Assembly (NCBI GenBank): GCA_030704615.1
Contig: CM060731.1
Coordinates: 26,536,001-26,600,000 of the forward strand
Reading direction: 5' to 3'
Source of the DNA: Takakia lepidozioides
Lineage: Eukaryota > Streptophyta > Takakiopsida > Takakiales > Takakiaceae
DNA length: 64,000 nucleotides
The position numbers and the translations under genes are program-made. Shown piece by piece: positions 37,212 through 49,345 of this stretch; the stretch's first letter is position 1, and each line of letters opens with the position of its first letter. Under the pieces are notes generated by a model. It did no database searches and was not told the DNA's origin. It saw nothing but the letters and a program-made list of their open reading frames with translations.

Positions 37212-40200
37212 TCAGTCTGACTCAGAGTCAGTACAATGTATCCCCTCTTCCTCTGCATCTAAGTCTAAGTATTTTAGAACACCGGATCCACGCTGGATAC
37301 ACCTACGGCTGGCCACTAAAAAGTCAGGGGATAGGGACTCGGCCGCGTGAAGTGCCATTGCTTCGGCATAAACAGGAAGCAGAAAATTGGAAAGGGGGCT
37401 GTCGAAAACAGACTCGCCAGAAATGACTGTATCTCCTGAAGATCCACCGCTGCTTTCCTGAAAGACAGCCTGAAAAAGTTATTACTGTAACTTTGATGTT
37501 ATCGAGAAATTGAGTATGACTCCCAAAGAGGGTTTAGCACTTACTCACATGAAAAGTCGTTGTCGACCTGCTTATCTTCGGGATCGTCATCATTTCGAAT
37601 TTGAATCCGATCAGTCTGTGTGCCTGAAGTGGAGCCAGACAAAAGGGGGAGGAGCACGGTGTTGTAGAGGTCAGAATCACCCTCCATGCCAAAAAGGCTT
37701 CTTCCGCCTGCCTTGCATGCGTGGTAAGTTGCTCCTGCACCAGACAGGAGAACATGAACAGTTTGGAGGGGGGGATTTAAGCAGATGAAACTGTTGAAAG
37801 GAAACCAATTCGGAAGGGAAAAAACGAACCTGTGGACACAGAAAGATCGACCACCCGTGCAGAGCGGTGGCTGCATGACTCCAGCAGTATTTGCATGAAT
37901 GCTGGTGACTTTTCCTTTGCACCTCTCCAGGGAGTGCCATCTGGTCTCTTCAGAGTCTGACTGGACTGCATGAAGTTGTACAAAATGTCATCGACATGGG
38001 GCTCATAGGGGGGGTTGACGAAACAACCCTGGTCAGAAATCTCAAAGCTGCGGATGGAGGATGGTGTCTTTGATGTGCGAATCCTCCCAGCAGGCAGATC
38101 GCCTCGAACATCCTCGTCTGGCAAAGATAGCAGGTTAGTGTGGTAAACACAATCTATAGTGGAAGTGTGTACATCGGCTATTCAGAACTCTGACACAAAA
38201 AAATCATGAATCGTTGATGATCGGTGTCGATCATAAAACATTCTACTAGAGTGGAGCTGCAGAGAAAATTGAAACTCATGATCAAAGCACAAGCAGAAGG
38301 GAGACGACATACCAGCTGACCAGGGAAACCCCTTTCACAAGGTAGAGGCTGTTCACACAATTCCAATGTGCACAAAACTTCAAACCCTGAAGACTTGAGG
38401 TATGATGCCAATGCCCGACGACTATCATTGTCACATGACTGAAAAAGCAGAAGTGTCCCTGCATCAGAGAGGAAATTGTTACAGAACCCGAACACCCAAC
38501 TCCAGTAGTTGTCCTCGAATTTGTTCCAGCCTGGCGTCTTGCCCTTTGGAAGAACTTCTGGCACAGCCTGGCCATCCGGGATGTCGAGAATGACAATGTC
38601 GGCCGCATAAGTTTTCTGCACACCGCACACGAAGGTGGGACCTGTGCTCACCTGCAACAGACATGTTTTTTATAAGAACACTTGGCTTTGCTTGGTGCGG
38701 GTGAGATGCTATGACAATCAACAAGCCTTCTTTGTTTTTGGTTTGCGGCCCGCCTTCTTTCCCTTCTGCGGCGTTCCCTGAGCATCAGGCTCCTTGGCAG
38801 CCAAGGTTGCTATGTTTCGTTGATCTCTTCGTCAGTCAAAGGCGCCAGCATCTCAGCGTTATTATTGTTCAAGTATTTCATATGCTGTTCTTGAAAGGTC
38901 GTGTGCTCAGGTGGGCAGTCAAGGTACCACCCACAGGTCTCTTGAAGTGAGAAGGACTCCAGTCTTCAATATCCCTGCAGTATACATGGTTGGATCGTTT
39001 GCAAGGTCCGACCACACATGTCAAGATAGTCGGGAATTCCGCTCAGGTGATTTCCTTCCATAAGCACATATTTCGTGTACCTGAAAAAAGGAGATATAAA
39101 TCCCAACCCACAAAAGCGCTCAGTGAGTAAGATGCAAGTAGTAGAACAGAAAAAATAAAACATAGATTGAAATGGCTCTGACAACTGCTCCAAGGACCTT
39201 TCAGGACCACACTACTGCTCCAGATATGAATGTCGTTCAACGCCATTCAGAACATTCCATTCAATGACACTGTAAATACATCCTAATCCAGGTGTGAATG
39301 CAATAATCGTTTAGAAATGACACAGACATAGAAGTGAATGTCGTCAACGACATTCAAGAATGAAGCCAAATTATTACTAAATGAAGCAAAATCACAGGAT
39401 GGAATCAAAAAATTGAGTAAGGAACCCTCCAGGCAAACTCAATGCACATTCATTAACGCACCTATCACTGAGGACCTCACAACAATCACTGTATGTGAAT
39501 GGCGTCAACGCCATTCACAAAACACAAAAAGAAACCAATTACTTAGCTCCCCAATCCATGTAAATTGAATTTGTCGCTGTTGAATAATACAGATACAGCT
39601 GTGAATGTCGTCAACGACATTCACTTTGGATTTCTTAAAACAGAGCTTATCAAAGCCTCCACATTCATCACAAGAGGCAAAAACAATGCAGAACAACTGA
39701 ATGTCTGCATTGACATTCAGCAAACTGAAGTGAGGAACCCTCACTGTAAACTCTATGGACATTACAAAAATTTAAATAACTCTGAGGACCCTCTCAACAA
39801 CTCCATATGTGAATGTCGTCAACGCCAGCCATTCAAGGACATTTATCAATTCTAATCAGGAACAATATAATTGCACCCTTAGATCCTAAATTCATATACT
39901 CGCTTAAGAATGACTTAGACAAAGAAGTGAATGTCGTCAACGACATTCAATCTGGATCTAAGATTGCAATCCATATGAAGCCCACTTTTTTCCCAAAAAA
40001 ACAGTAGAGTTTCAAGTATGACATTGCACCTGTACACAACTCGCATCATGGCCCACTCTCCTCCAACCTGACTGTCAAAGTCGTGGACCGTAAAATGTTA
40101 CCATCTTGGAGAACTCCCGGAACAAAAAACAGTATCTCCACTTCCTTATGTATGCCTCAATGACATTTGGGGGAGGGGAAACAATCGCAATGTTCAGGTC

Positions 40201-42950
40201 CTTCAAAGTCTGATTCCAGCACCATGACGGCGCGCTTTTCGAGCTGCAAATAGTATATTTGTCAGAATTGCAAAAAAGATACCATCACATACTTGAAGAG
40301 AAGAAACAGCATGTTCGAATACACACCTGACTCCAAAATGTAGCCTTGTGGAGCCAGTTATCAAAGACCAAATCACTGATTCCTTCCACCTTTGTTGCCA
40401 GGCTGTATGGTGCTCTTTGGGAACTGATTTGATTCAAGTCCTTTACTGTTTGATCTGAGTTCCATATCTCCAGCCACCTTCTTTTTTGTTTGTGGGTCGA
40501 CCATCGATATGGCCAGCCGGTGTGCAATTTCTCCTGCGCATCTCCGGATGCACATGCTTGTCATAGTGTGTTTTGATCTGCTGAAGGAACTCAGGACCAA
40601 GTCCAGGGATCTACTATTCTAAGCTGATTTTCCGAAGGCTGACATCAATTTGGTTCTTCGCATTTCAAACTCCTTTTTATTGCAGCTTCCACACCCTTTG
40701 ATGTCCTTAGTTCTTATGGTGTAGTGCGGTGGTAGTGGTAGTGGTATATTCGGATTTTCCCTTCTCAGCTTGCCTCTGCCAGTTCTGCTGCAGCATTCAT
40801 TCAAAGTAGTGATTAGCTCCGAAGGACTACAACAATGTATTCGAAAAGTAAACAGATTACAGACTCGGGCTTACGCATATATGTACTCCAGAAACGCCTC
40901 TCGTGTGTCAAAGAATACCAAGTGCCTGCAGCTCTTCCTGTTTGCACTTCTTGATGATATTGGGTGGTAGTACTGTCCGAAAAAATCATCCAGCTTCATC
41001 AGGACCAATCCTCTGAATTCGGAATAGTGTGTGAACCAAACTTGTTGTCAAATGCGATTTCTCTGTCGATCTGCAAAAACATTGGAAACATTGCATTCCT
41101 TAACACTGTTTTTTGAGGATTAACAAGACACTACAGAGGGAATGAAATCTCCTGGATGACTTACTTGTTCACGTCGTGCATAGCTGTAAGAAGCCTAGCG
41201 ATGTCGTTTCCTGGATCCAAAACCATTGCCTCCACAACAACATGCTTGTCTTTGTCTTTCGAATGGTGTTTCTGAATGTATCCCATCCATGCCAGCAATC
41301 GGCGTGGTTTGCCGTCCCAGACGTGAGTAGAACATGTGGTTGCAGAATTGCTGGGTGTTCTTTCCCATCATGAGGCAGCCCAACTCCAACTCCTCATTGG
41401 CATCTTTCCAGCACTCATCCCAGTTATCACTGATCTCTGGAGACACTAATGTGCTTTTCCCATTTATATCCGTCAGAGTGACACATAAAAAACTTGTGCA
41501 CCAAGTCTATATCCATGCACAAAATCACTCTCCAATTTGTTTTATGTCATGGAAAGAGGTGGACGCACAACAGGCATTGATATCATCCGGCACAGAGGTA
41601 TGTCCAGACGCCCTCCAGATACGAGCATGTCCCTTATAACCTCCTGAGAGTTTACCTTTGGAATGACATGAGTTCTTTCACCTTGTCAAAAGTAGTGCAC
41701 TTCGGATTCATCTGCTTCATTGTATTCTCTGAGCTTTTTGCGGACTCGTCCCCATTCTCCAGATCCTTTCCCTCTGATCCTGTAGGCTTCGACCTCACAG
41801 TTTTCTGCACGATGCCATTCAGTTCTGACTGAGTGATTTGCAAAGTGAATGGCATGGCGGTAACGACCATCACTCTGTATCAAGGAAACTCACCATGAAT
41901 GGGTGTGAAAGAATTCAGCACAATCTACACATGCAAAGCCGAGACTGCCGTATTCAAAACAAAAGCGAGAGAGCGATAGCGAACGGCGTTAACGGACAAT
42001 CACAAAAGATAACGACCTGCCGGATCGGTGTTGTGTAATGACATACATGTGCAACTGATTGGCGGCAACGACATTCAGTGTAGTTTAGGGAGAATAGTAA
42101 GTGCAGGACTCTCTCTTCAAACACATAGGTACATAAATCAGTGACTTGCGGTAACAGTGACTTGCGGTAACGACCATCACTCTGTATCAAGGAAACTCAC
42201 CATGAATGGTGTGAAAGAATTCAGCACAATCTACACATGCAAAGCCGAGACTGCCGTATTCAAAACAAAAGCGAGAGCGATAGCGAACGGCGTTAACGAC
42301 AATCACAAAAGATAACGACCTGCCGGATCGGTGTTGTGTAATGACATACATGTGCAACTGATTGGCGGCAACGACATTCAGTGTAGTTTAGGGAGAATAG
42401 TAAGTGCAGACTCTCTCTTCAAACACATAGGTACATAAATCTCATGAGGAGAATCAAATGGCGTTAACGACGCTCGCGATTCAGTAGTTCCTGCTAAAGA
42501 ATGGAAGAGGAAGGACTCCTTGAAAGGCAATCAGACAGACTATATGATAAAACTTACTGGCACCTTCTTAGGTTTTGAAATTTGATCCCCTTCTGCAGCT
42601 TTCCTCTTCCCTCTCACATCTGCTGGTTTCTGTCTGCGCAAGGTTTTCTTGACCTTCTCCAGGTTCGGCGTTCCGCGTGCTTCCACCTTCTTCAGTGTCC
42701 CTGCAAATCTCTCTCTGCCTCCACAGGCTGGCGCACTCTTATCGCCGACTGTGTCGCAGCCACTGCCTCAGTCTCCTCTGCTCTTGTGAATCAGTCTCCG
42801 CGTTCACCTGCTGCCTTGGCCCTGTGTTCTCCACAAACGACGCCTCGTCATTTTCTCTCTTGCTCTGCGTCTCTCTCTAATGGAAGTAAAATAAAGAGAC
42901 TTCTTCTCTTTCGTATTCTAGAAGGAACCCTCTCCAGCTTGACTACCACT
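37212..42950 (-). CDS. Beta-class DNA methyltransferase gene (multi-exon, frame-damaged), transposon-borne
   Basis: C-terminal exons on the minus strand: 38651-38313 (motif IV region, ADIVILDIPDG), 38117-37830 (NPPYEPHVDDIL and RVVDLSVSTG), 37734-37549 (completing motif I as STGATYHACKAGGRSLFGME, then DSDLYNTVLLPL) and 37457-37212 (acidic tail, stop 37214-37212). Motif IV before motif I is the beta order of bacterial-type N6-adenine/N4-cytosine methylases (PF01555-like). DIPD stands where DPPY or SPPY is usual, so activity and target base are uncertain. Upstream exons (42.9-39 kb) give an uncharacterised region with DNWDECWKDANEELELG, HVVVEAMVLDPGNDIA, LVFFDTREAFLEYIYA, DSQVGGEWAMMRVVYR and an AT-hook-like GRKPKTKK. 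At least four one-base frame changes are needed, and the final intron junction does not keep phase. It is divergent from the transposase gene at 43698. No plant nuclear MTase family I know has this order. Confidence 0.65.
39227..39950. repeat. Intronic array of a 24-bp palindrome, seven copies
   Basis: GAATGTCGTCAACGACATTC or close variants, extended to GTG...CAC in the best copies, occur at 39227, 39334, 39495, 39601, 39697, 39809 and 39927. Spacing is 96-118 bp except one of 161 bp. Sequence between palindromes repeats too (39401-39520 resembles 39720-39836), so it is a higher-order satellite. Each palindrome could form an 11-bp stem. It lies between methyltransferase exons. It is not a CRISPR array: the host is eukaryotic and spacers are not unique. 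Confidence 0.8.
41860..42450 (+). repeat. ~307-bp tandem duplication with run-length differences
   Basis: The block starting TAACGACCATCACTCTG at 41861 recurs at 42168. The two copies differ mainly by one- or two-base length changes in short runs (GGGTG/GGTG, GAGAGAG/GAGAG, CGGAC/CGAC, AGGAC/AGAC). The junction holds an extra GTGACTTGCGGTAAC copy. Each copy contains GGCGGCAACGACATTCAGTG, related to the intronic palindrome. Confidence 0.8.
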
Positions 42951-43697
42951 CTCCCTCTAAGCGCGAAAAGTAGAAAAACGCAGTGACTCCCGATTTCTTG
43001 CGGGATTGCCTGCGTTCTCTCTAGAAGCATCGGATTCCCTCCCGCGTGACCGTTACACATAGTCGTTTCCTTATTAGTGCACATGCCAGCAATTGGTGTA
43101 CAGCTGTTCGTATTCAGTTATGGATGTCTGACGTGTGCCGCCCAAAAAAAACGGCGTGTTCTTTATTATAACGGGTTCAATATTTAAAAAGAACAGCGAA
43201 TCCCAGAAATTGATGCGCAGTCTTAAACAAATAAATATAAATGAACGAGAGTTTGATGAACAAATTTTGGAATATCATACACGGTCATCCTTGTTAGCCA
43301 AACCCCACATTCGTTTCACATTTGAACTTTCCAGGTGCGCATGATCATTGGTAGTAGTATATAGATACATTTACTTAATCTGCAATCCCATTCTCAGATC
43401 CTGTGGCATGCTTCCAGGAAGTCGGCTTTTGTATTGGGTTTATTGATGAGGTTCTGATTAACGTTTTAACAGTTGCCGACACTGCCCCTGGGGATACTCT
43501 GACCACTGGGCCCACAAGAAAAGTAATTAAAATGGACGGCTGCATATCTGGAATGAATAACAGAATATGCACAGTCGTTATCTGAGCTTCCTCCGCCATA
43601 TTCTCTGCTCATTCTTCAACTGTGTTCTGGAGACAGCAGTAAACCGATTTACACTAGATCTGCGATAGCAAGGTACAAACATACTCGAGGAAGGAAG
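42951..43697. promoter_or_regulatory. Intergenic space between divergent methyltransferase and transposase genes
   Basis: The two genes point away from each other here, so this ~750-bp stretch should hold both promoters. I see no convincing TATA box. Small open frames on both strands (43375-43599) have no recognisable content. Confidence 0.35.
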
Positions 43698-44123
43698 ATG
43701 GCTTCCTCTGAAGCGGAGTTCTTCTCAGACGACAAACCAGTGCCGTTCTCCCAGGAAGTCCTTGACAATGGATTTGCAATTGTTCTGGAACATGTCTTGG
43801 CTACCCGTTTTCAGCTGCAGAATGGCTCCATCTTTTTGGAGAAAGAGGTTTACGATCTGAAAGGGAAGTTGGTGAAATATTCTTTCCAAAACCGTGATGA
43901 GACGGCTCATATCAGCCAGTGGAGAGTGTGTCCTGGTCGATACAGAGTACTTGGAGAGCCTCGGCGAAAGTCCCTTGGGTCATATGTGACGCCCGGGACT
44001 GCTGCTTCGGTCGTTGAAGACAATAGAGAGGTGGTGGTGAAAAAAGAACAGACTTCCTCCACTCCAATCGTTGAGCTTTCGGATTCTTCCGATGATGACA
44101 TAAGTGAAATTCCAAATCCAGTC
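43698..44123 (+). CDS. SWIM-domain MULE-like transposase, N-terminal part (split by retrotransposon)
   Basis: A 142-codon open frame from ATG 43698 up to the target site of the gypsy element. It contains an acidic start, a block RVCPGRYRVLGEPRRKSLG, and near the end VVVKKEQ followed by PIVELSDSSDDD, which has the form of a SUMO-interaction motif (hydrophobic core plus Ser/Asp run). It continues in the same frame at 56173: codon GTC (44121-44123) joins CTT (56173-56175) once the retroelement and one AGTC are removed. As it stands, the frame runs into the LTR and stops a few codons later (TAA at 44136-44138). Confidence 0.7.
44120..44123 (+). repeat. Left target-site duplication AGTC
   Basis: AGTC here and at 56169-56172 flank the retrotransposon. 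Removal of the element plus one copy restores the transposase reading frame, which supports this 4-bp duplication. Confidence 0.85.
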
Positions 44124-44480
44124 TGTCAAGTTAAATAAGCACAGTGTGAAAACAGCTAGAATAAAACTAGTTATTTGTATTTAACACTTGGATTTAGGTC
44201 AAGTGTTAAATCAGGTGTCAAGATTAGTTTGACACCTGGTCCGTCTTATCTTCACGAGAGCGGCAGTCGCGCAGCTCATCTCTCTCGAGTTGAGCCTGCG
44301 CGACCGAGCTCCTGCATGCGTTTAGATCTGAGTGTACTCATGATGGGAGTGTAGGTTTTGTTTGTGGTGGAGTCCCCATAGCTTGGGGTGCCCCTGGCTC
44401 GACTACTGTTTTAACGAGTGATGTTGAGGGATTTCATATTTCTTGTGTTGAGAGTGTGTGTCTTTTCAGCTTTCTTATCA
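44124..44480 (+). repeat. 5' LTR
   Basis: Starts TGTCAAGTTAAATAAGC and ends CTTATCA (357 bp). It matches 55726-56080 with about two substitutions and a small rearranged patch near 44358-44370 (TTTGTTTGTGGTGG versus GTTGTGGGGTGG). After CTTATC the two LTRs part company. No clear tRNA-type primer-binding site follows at 44481. Confidence 0.85.
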
Positions 44481-46778
44481 CTTGAGAGAGATGAGCCTAT
44501 CTAGTTTTCTAGTGCTAAGCTAGATACAATGTTTGTTTTAACACTATTATAATATATATCTTGGGGCAAGAGCCCATCTAGCCCTGCTGTTGCCATGGGT
44601 TTGCGCTTGTTGTTTACACATTGGCGTTGGTGGTGATCAGGGTGTAGTTATTCCTGTTTTGTGGTGGCGGGTGCGCGGGGGCCCTAGTAGCCTGCTGCCT
44701 GAGCGCTGGGGCAGGCTGAGCACCAGTAGGCCAGTCATGCCCAACTTGTGTGGTCCGTTGTGTTGCAGCTCAAGAAGGGCCATTGGCTTGTAGCCCATTC
44801 TGGCTTGCAGGCATATTGCTGTTCACCGTGACCTGTAGCGCTGATGATTTTACTTGGCGGGAGCGGTAGCTTGTCAAGAACCAGGTTGGCATGAGTGTAG
44901 AAATTGGTCAAGTTGGCCCCAAGTCCTTGGTGATGGGTTTTGCAGTGACCACTGAACTGTCTGCCTGCATCTGTGTTGCTGCTTGTCCCTGTGCGGAGTC
45001 TCCGGACGTGCTGTCGACGGGTCTCGGCGTTGCGCACTCGTGTATGGTGTGAGTAGTGAAGGTCGAACGAGATGCAGAGCGCGCTGGATGGCGGGGCGCA
45101 GGGATGCACCATCTCTCCCATCTGTTGTTCCATTGTTTTTATGGAAACACTTTGCTCATCAGTTGTTTTTGTTTGGATCAAGAACCGAGGGTGCAGAACA
45201 AGCCTTTCACATCTTGTGGTGCTGGGAGGCAGCGGACGAGCAGAATGTGATTGGTAATGTTGGGGGACTGTAGAGAGGGGTTGAGAGATGTACTCAAATG
45301 GAGCAGCAGATTATGGTTTTCACTGATGCGTGATGCTTGCTTGCTGACTGCTTGCTTGCTGACCAGATTAAGGACTGGGTTATGGAGTTGAAAGCGGGAT
45401 CTTACTTGTCAAGGCCCAAGTGCAGAGTCCCTTCCAAGTGGTAGCTACGTCTCCTACGAAGCCTTCAGGGATCCCAACAAGATTAGGTCATAACACTTCG
45501 CTGTTTCTGTGTGCGGGTATTCTATGCACCGTGAATTGTCTTTTGGCTTGACCAGCACCTAGTAATCTGGTCGAAAGAAGGGGCCCTTTGAATATCTGGC
45601 ATGTAGGTCAGCACTGGAGCATGGAACAGCGCTGACTGGAGTTCTTTAAAGATCCTTCACAATGGTGCGACTGCAGCTTTGGCAATATGCTTTATGTAAA
45701 CGTGAAGGAGTCTGTCAGGAAGGAAATTTATTGACTCTGTTATTGTGAACTGGATTGTACCCCTAGTGGTTGAATGACATAAGAGTCTTGGTTTTTCCTC
45801 GGAAAGAGGCTCTTACTGTCAGCAGCTTAGGTTGCTCTTTCTAAGCAGGGTAGGGAGGGAAAGTTGGGGTTTTCCCTTGCAGCTGGCAAGGTGCTTAGAA
45901 TGGTTAAACAGCCATCCTCCGTCATCGGTTCTCTATATTGCCTTTGAACCGTAGCCCTACTCACTGCCACACAGAGTGATCAGCTAGCTCTCGGACTCGA
46001 AGCCAGTGGACAACAGTTCTTTTGGTTTTGAGAGCCCCTGCTAGTAAGCAAGGATCAGAGGACAATCTGCCACAAAGCCAGGCACATTGCCGAGTGGTCG
46101 AGGCACTCGTACTTCCGTGCACTGCAGCTGGGTTTCCACATAGCCGACAGGCTTGAAGAAAGGTCTCAGCTGGGGATCACTCAATTTGGACACTGCTAAG
46201 CTGGTGTGTGGGCAGGCTTGCAGGAACTTGCTTGCCAACTTTACTTCAATGAAACTTGTGAGGGTGCCAGGTGAAGTGTTGCCAAGGGGAAATGAGCTCC
46301 ACGACCTCCATCGTCACCCATGGTTTGTGGTAGAAGACGGTGGGATTCCAAAGCATGGTGAGCTGTTGAACTCAAATGAAATGGAGGGGAACAGCAGGCA
46401 CGTGGCCAGGGAACCTAGGATGCCATATAAAACTTAGGGAACCGGGAACCAGTTACCAGACATTTTGGGTGTAACTTTAATGTTTAACTTGAAAACCTTT
46501 ATTAAAAAAAAAAAAAAAAAACCCCTTTTTAATCTAATTTGAATGATTTGGAGCCAAATTCATCATATCTTTGTCAAATGGACTCTGGTTGACCCAGTTT
46601 TTGGGGGGATAGCTGCAGAAAGGGGAAATCTACCTATCTAAACCTGGTTTCTGTTTTGGGGACTCTGCTAAAAATCTATGGAATTTTTAGAGTGTGAGTG
46701 TGCCACGAAAATCCACAATCCTGTTTCTAGAACCTGTGCTGGCCTATATGAGAGACAAACTGTGGATGTACTCCCTGT
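44481..46778 (+). other. Retrotransposon leader, no supported gene
   Basis: Long untranslated leader of the gypsy element. Open frames here are short and without gag similarity. An 18-base A run sits at about 46503-46520. No other repeat or RNA gene seen. Confidence 0.5.
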
Positions 46779-47526
46779 ATGGCTGGGGGAAATGAGGACG
46801 TAATTGAAGGGCAGGTCTCTTCTCTTAGCCTGTGCACACAAGGGGACATGATCTATGTTTCCCAAGGAACTCAGACTGATTTGAGTGGAGAACAGTTGGA
46901 CGAGTTGATTGCATACTGGGAGTCAGGCATTAGCAGTAGACAACAGACTGCTGTAGTTGGCATTGAGGGCCTCAATATCGCCTTGGACAGTCAGAACTCT
47001 GTTGGAGCCAGTTCTTCTGCAGCTGTAGGTGAAATACCAAAGTGGGTGAAAGCTAGGCTTGGAACACAGCCAAAGACAGCTCCGGGGACCAAGGTGTTCA
47101 GCCACAAGGCCGTGGTGTACTGGAGCAGAGGAGCAGGAGCTACACAAGTTTGTGCAATCAGACTGGTTGCAGCCGGATACGTCTGCACAGGGCAACCACG
47201 AGCGGGGGTTCATCAGCAATGACATGTTTGTTGTGCGTGAAGGAGATGCAGTCATTCGCAATGAGGACACCCGCAACCGTCTCAAAGCTTTCGAGTTGAG
47301 AGACTATCAGACCCTACCTTTGTTTTCTTTAGTGTTCAGTGAGCGGGAGATAGGGGAGTATTGCTTTGTCTCTACCTGGCAGAAAGAGGAGGAGGGTTGG
47401 TTAGAGCGAGCTACTGTAGCTTGGGACAAGGTTAGTGGCAGGTTTCTGGACATAGATATACCTCCTACACCTTACCATCACGCAGAGCGAGGCACTTTGA
47501 GAGAAGTCTGGAAGTTGATAGCATAG
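46779..47526 (+). pseudogene. gag N-terminal region (frame-shifted)
   Basis: Two overlapping frames (46779-47222 and 47059-47526) together read as one protein: ATG at 46779, IYVSQGTQTDLSGEQLDELI, GEIPKWVKARLGTQPK, then after a frame change near 47120 ELHKFVQSDWLQPDTSAQG and GRFLDIDIPPTPYHHAERGT, stop at 47526. It is probably a gag-associated or matrix-like region because of position. I see no named domain. Confidence 0.45.
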
Positions 47527-48041
47527 ATCAGGATTAGATCTTGCTTGGGCGGGCTTCTATTCTTCCCCTCCATCTCTGTACTATTTTCATTACCTTGTAC
47601 TCGTAGTTGCCAAAGCCTCTCTTGGTGGAGGCCAGTCAGTCCGGGGTTTTGGGCTGGGATATTCTGCAGGATCAGCATTGCAGCTGGATTTTGGTGTGGG
47701 GGTGTTGATGTTTTGATTTCTTGTGTTTGGATCCCCCCCAACACCTGCATGCTTGACTGTGCGCCATGTTGGTTTTGTGTGGGCGCTTGCTTTCATAGGG
47801 ATTAGGCCGGATTTGATCACCGGTCAATCCTAGAGTATGCTGTCGGTGGTGAGGCTGGAGTGATGACCAGCAAGACCACCAGTGTTTCTTCTATGGTGAG
47901 GCTGGGTTGATGACCAGCCAACCATAGGAGTTCTTGCGCGGTGGATGCAGGTGCCCTGAGCCATTGGGATATGACCCTTAGACTGCAACAGGTGCCCACC
48001 CGTGTCACTATTAGATTAGTACTAGAGCCTTATAGTGTCAC

Positions 48042-49186
48042 GTGGAGGAGGTGCACATTGTGAGTGTCATTACGGAGTTACCCAAGGGTTTTGAGGGGAG
48101 TACGGCTACAGGCAGTAGCAGTGAGAGTGGGTTCACAAGACGAGGTATTCGGTTCAGACCACCCTCAATTACTGTAGAGTCAGACACAGACTCGGAGGCT
48201 TCATCAACAGGTGTGCACTTTCATTCGCCATTGTTGTGGGACGACATGGAGGAGATGTATGGAGCTACCAAGGGGCCTCGTAGGTACTCTGGAGCTGTGG
48301 GCACAATCGAGTTGGATGACTTTATCCAGGAGTTCGACAGCTGGTGTGATTTGCAGCAGATGCGCAATCCACAGCTATTCACCCCATTCATGGCGTGGAA
48401 GGGACTGTTCCAGCATTTGGAAGGCCCGCCTATGGACGATTACCACGAGTTCAGGCGAGGACATGAAGCAGAGATTGAGGAGTGGAGGATGTATTGGTCA
48501 CCTGACTACGTCTCCATTACTCGAGGCACGACGCGACCAGTAGCTGCATCAGTACCAATAGCTCCCACTCCACTGCCAGCACTAGTAGTGGAGCAAGTAG
48601 TGCTGGTACTTCTGCAGGTGGTACCAGTTCAAAAGGTGCTACTACTCCTCCTGCCACGACTACAACACATGTGCCTAGATTCAACCCGGTGGTGGAGTTC
48701 TTCCAGGAGTTGCGGAGGAACTACCAAGGTGTACGGACAGAGAAGCTGCGAAGTTTGCAAGACTTCCAGCGCAAACCCAGTGAGAGCCTGCGAGAGGCGT
48801 ACACTCGTATGAGGCGCTTGATAAGTGTGACCCAAGGGGTTACTGAAGCTCAGGCAATCCAGTTTTGGTATGGAATTCTGGACAAGGAGCTCAAGAGAAG
48901 GGTGCGAGATGCAACCCTGTTACAAGCAGCCCAACCCACATTAGCAGATGTGTTTCTGCTGGCTGAGCGGATTGAGCTCAACATGGTGGAGGAGCGAGTT
49001 GTTACAATTGGATTTGGCAAGGACATGCCTGTACGGGGCACAGCTGTCAGCCCACAGGCACAAGGGACTGCCCAACAGCGTGGTCAGGGGGGCAAGGTTG
49101 CCCAGCCCAAGTTCCATGGAGCTTACAGGGGACCTCAGGTGCAGAGGCCCGGGCATCTTTTGCAGGCCAACAGCAACCAGGGGTGA
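48042..49186 (+). pseudogene. gag capsid-like region (frame-shifted)
   Basis: A frame at 48042-48660 (GTIELDDFIQEFDSWCDLQQ, FMAWKGLFQHLEGPP, DYHEFRRGHEAEIEEW) continues in another frame from 48671 to 49186 (FFQELRRNYQGVRTEKLRSL, REAYTRMRRLI, QFWYGILDKELKRRVRDA, ADVFLLAERIE). This is the classic retrotransposon Gag helical pattern, with W-x-x-L-F-type and F-x-L-K-Q-like blocks. A Ser/Thr/Ala-rich linker lies at about 48540-48670, where the frame changes. Confidence 0.75.
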
Positions 49187-49345
49187 TATGTTGGACATGT
49201 GGAGGACCACATGTCAAAAGAGATTGCCCAGAGACTGGCAGAAGGGACGGCACAAGCACAGCCTGCACAGTTGCAGTGTGGGGCATTGTGGCAAGTATGG
49301 GCATGGAGATGCCCAATGTTATGACTTGCATCCTGAGTTGCGCCC
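49186..49345 (+). other. Two CCHC zinc knuckles of gag
   Basis: CWTCGGPHVKRDCP (starting about 49189) and, in a neighbouring frame, CGKYGHGDAQC (starting about 49281) are nucleocapsid-type knuckles that bind the element's RNA. A one-base frame change between them breaks the ORF. They are followed by an Arg/Gly-rich stretch around 49380-49500. Confidence 0.75.

Noticed and set aside
39227-39950. CRISPR-like array of palindromic repeats
   Set aside because: The DNA is eukaryotic with spliced genes, spacers are themselves repeated, and spacing is about 100 bp; it is a satellite.
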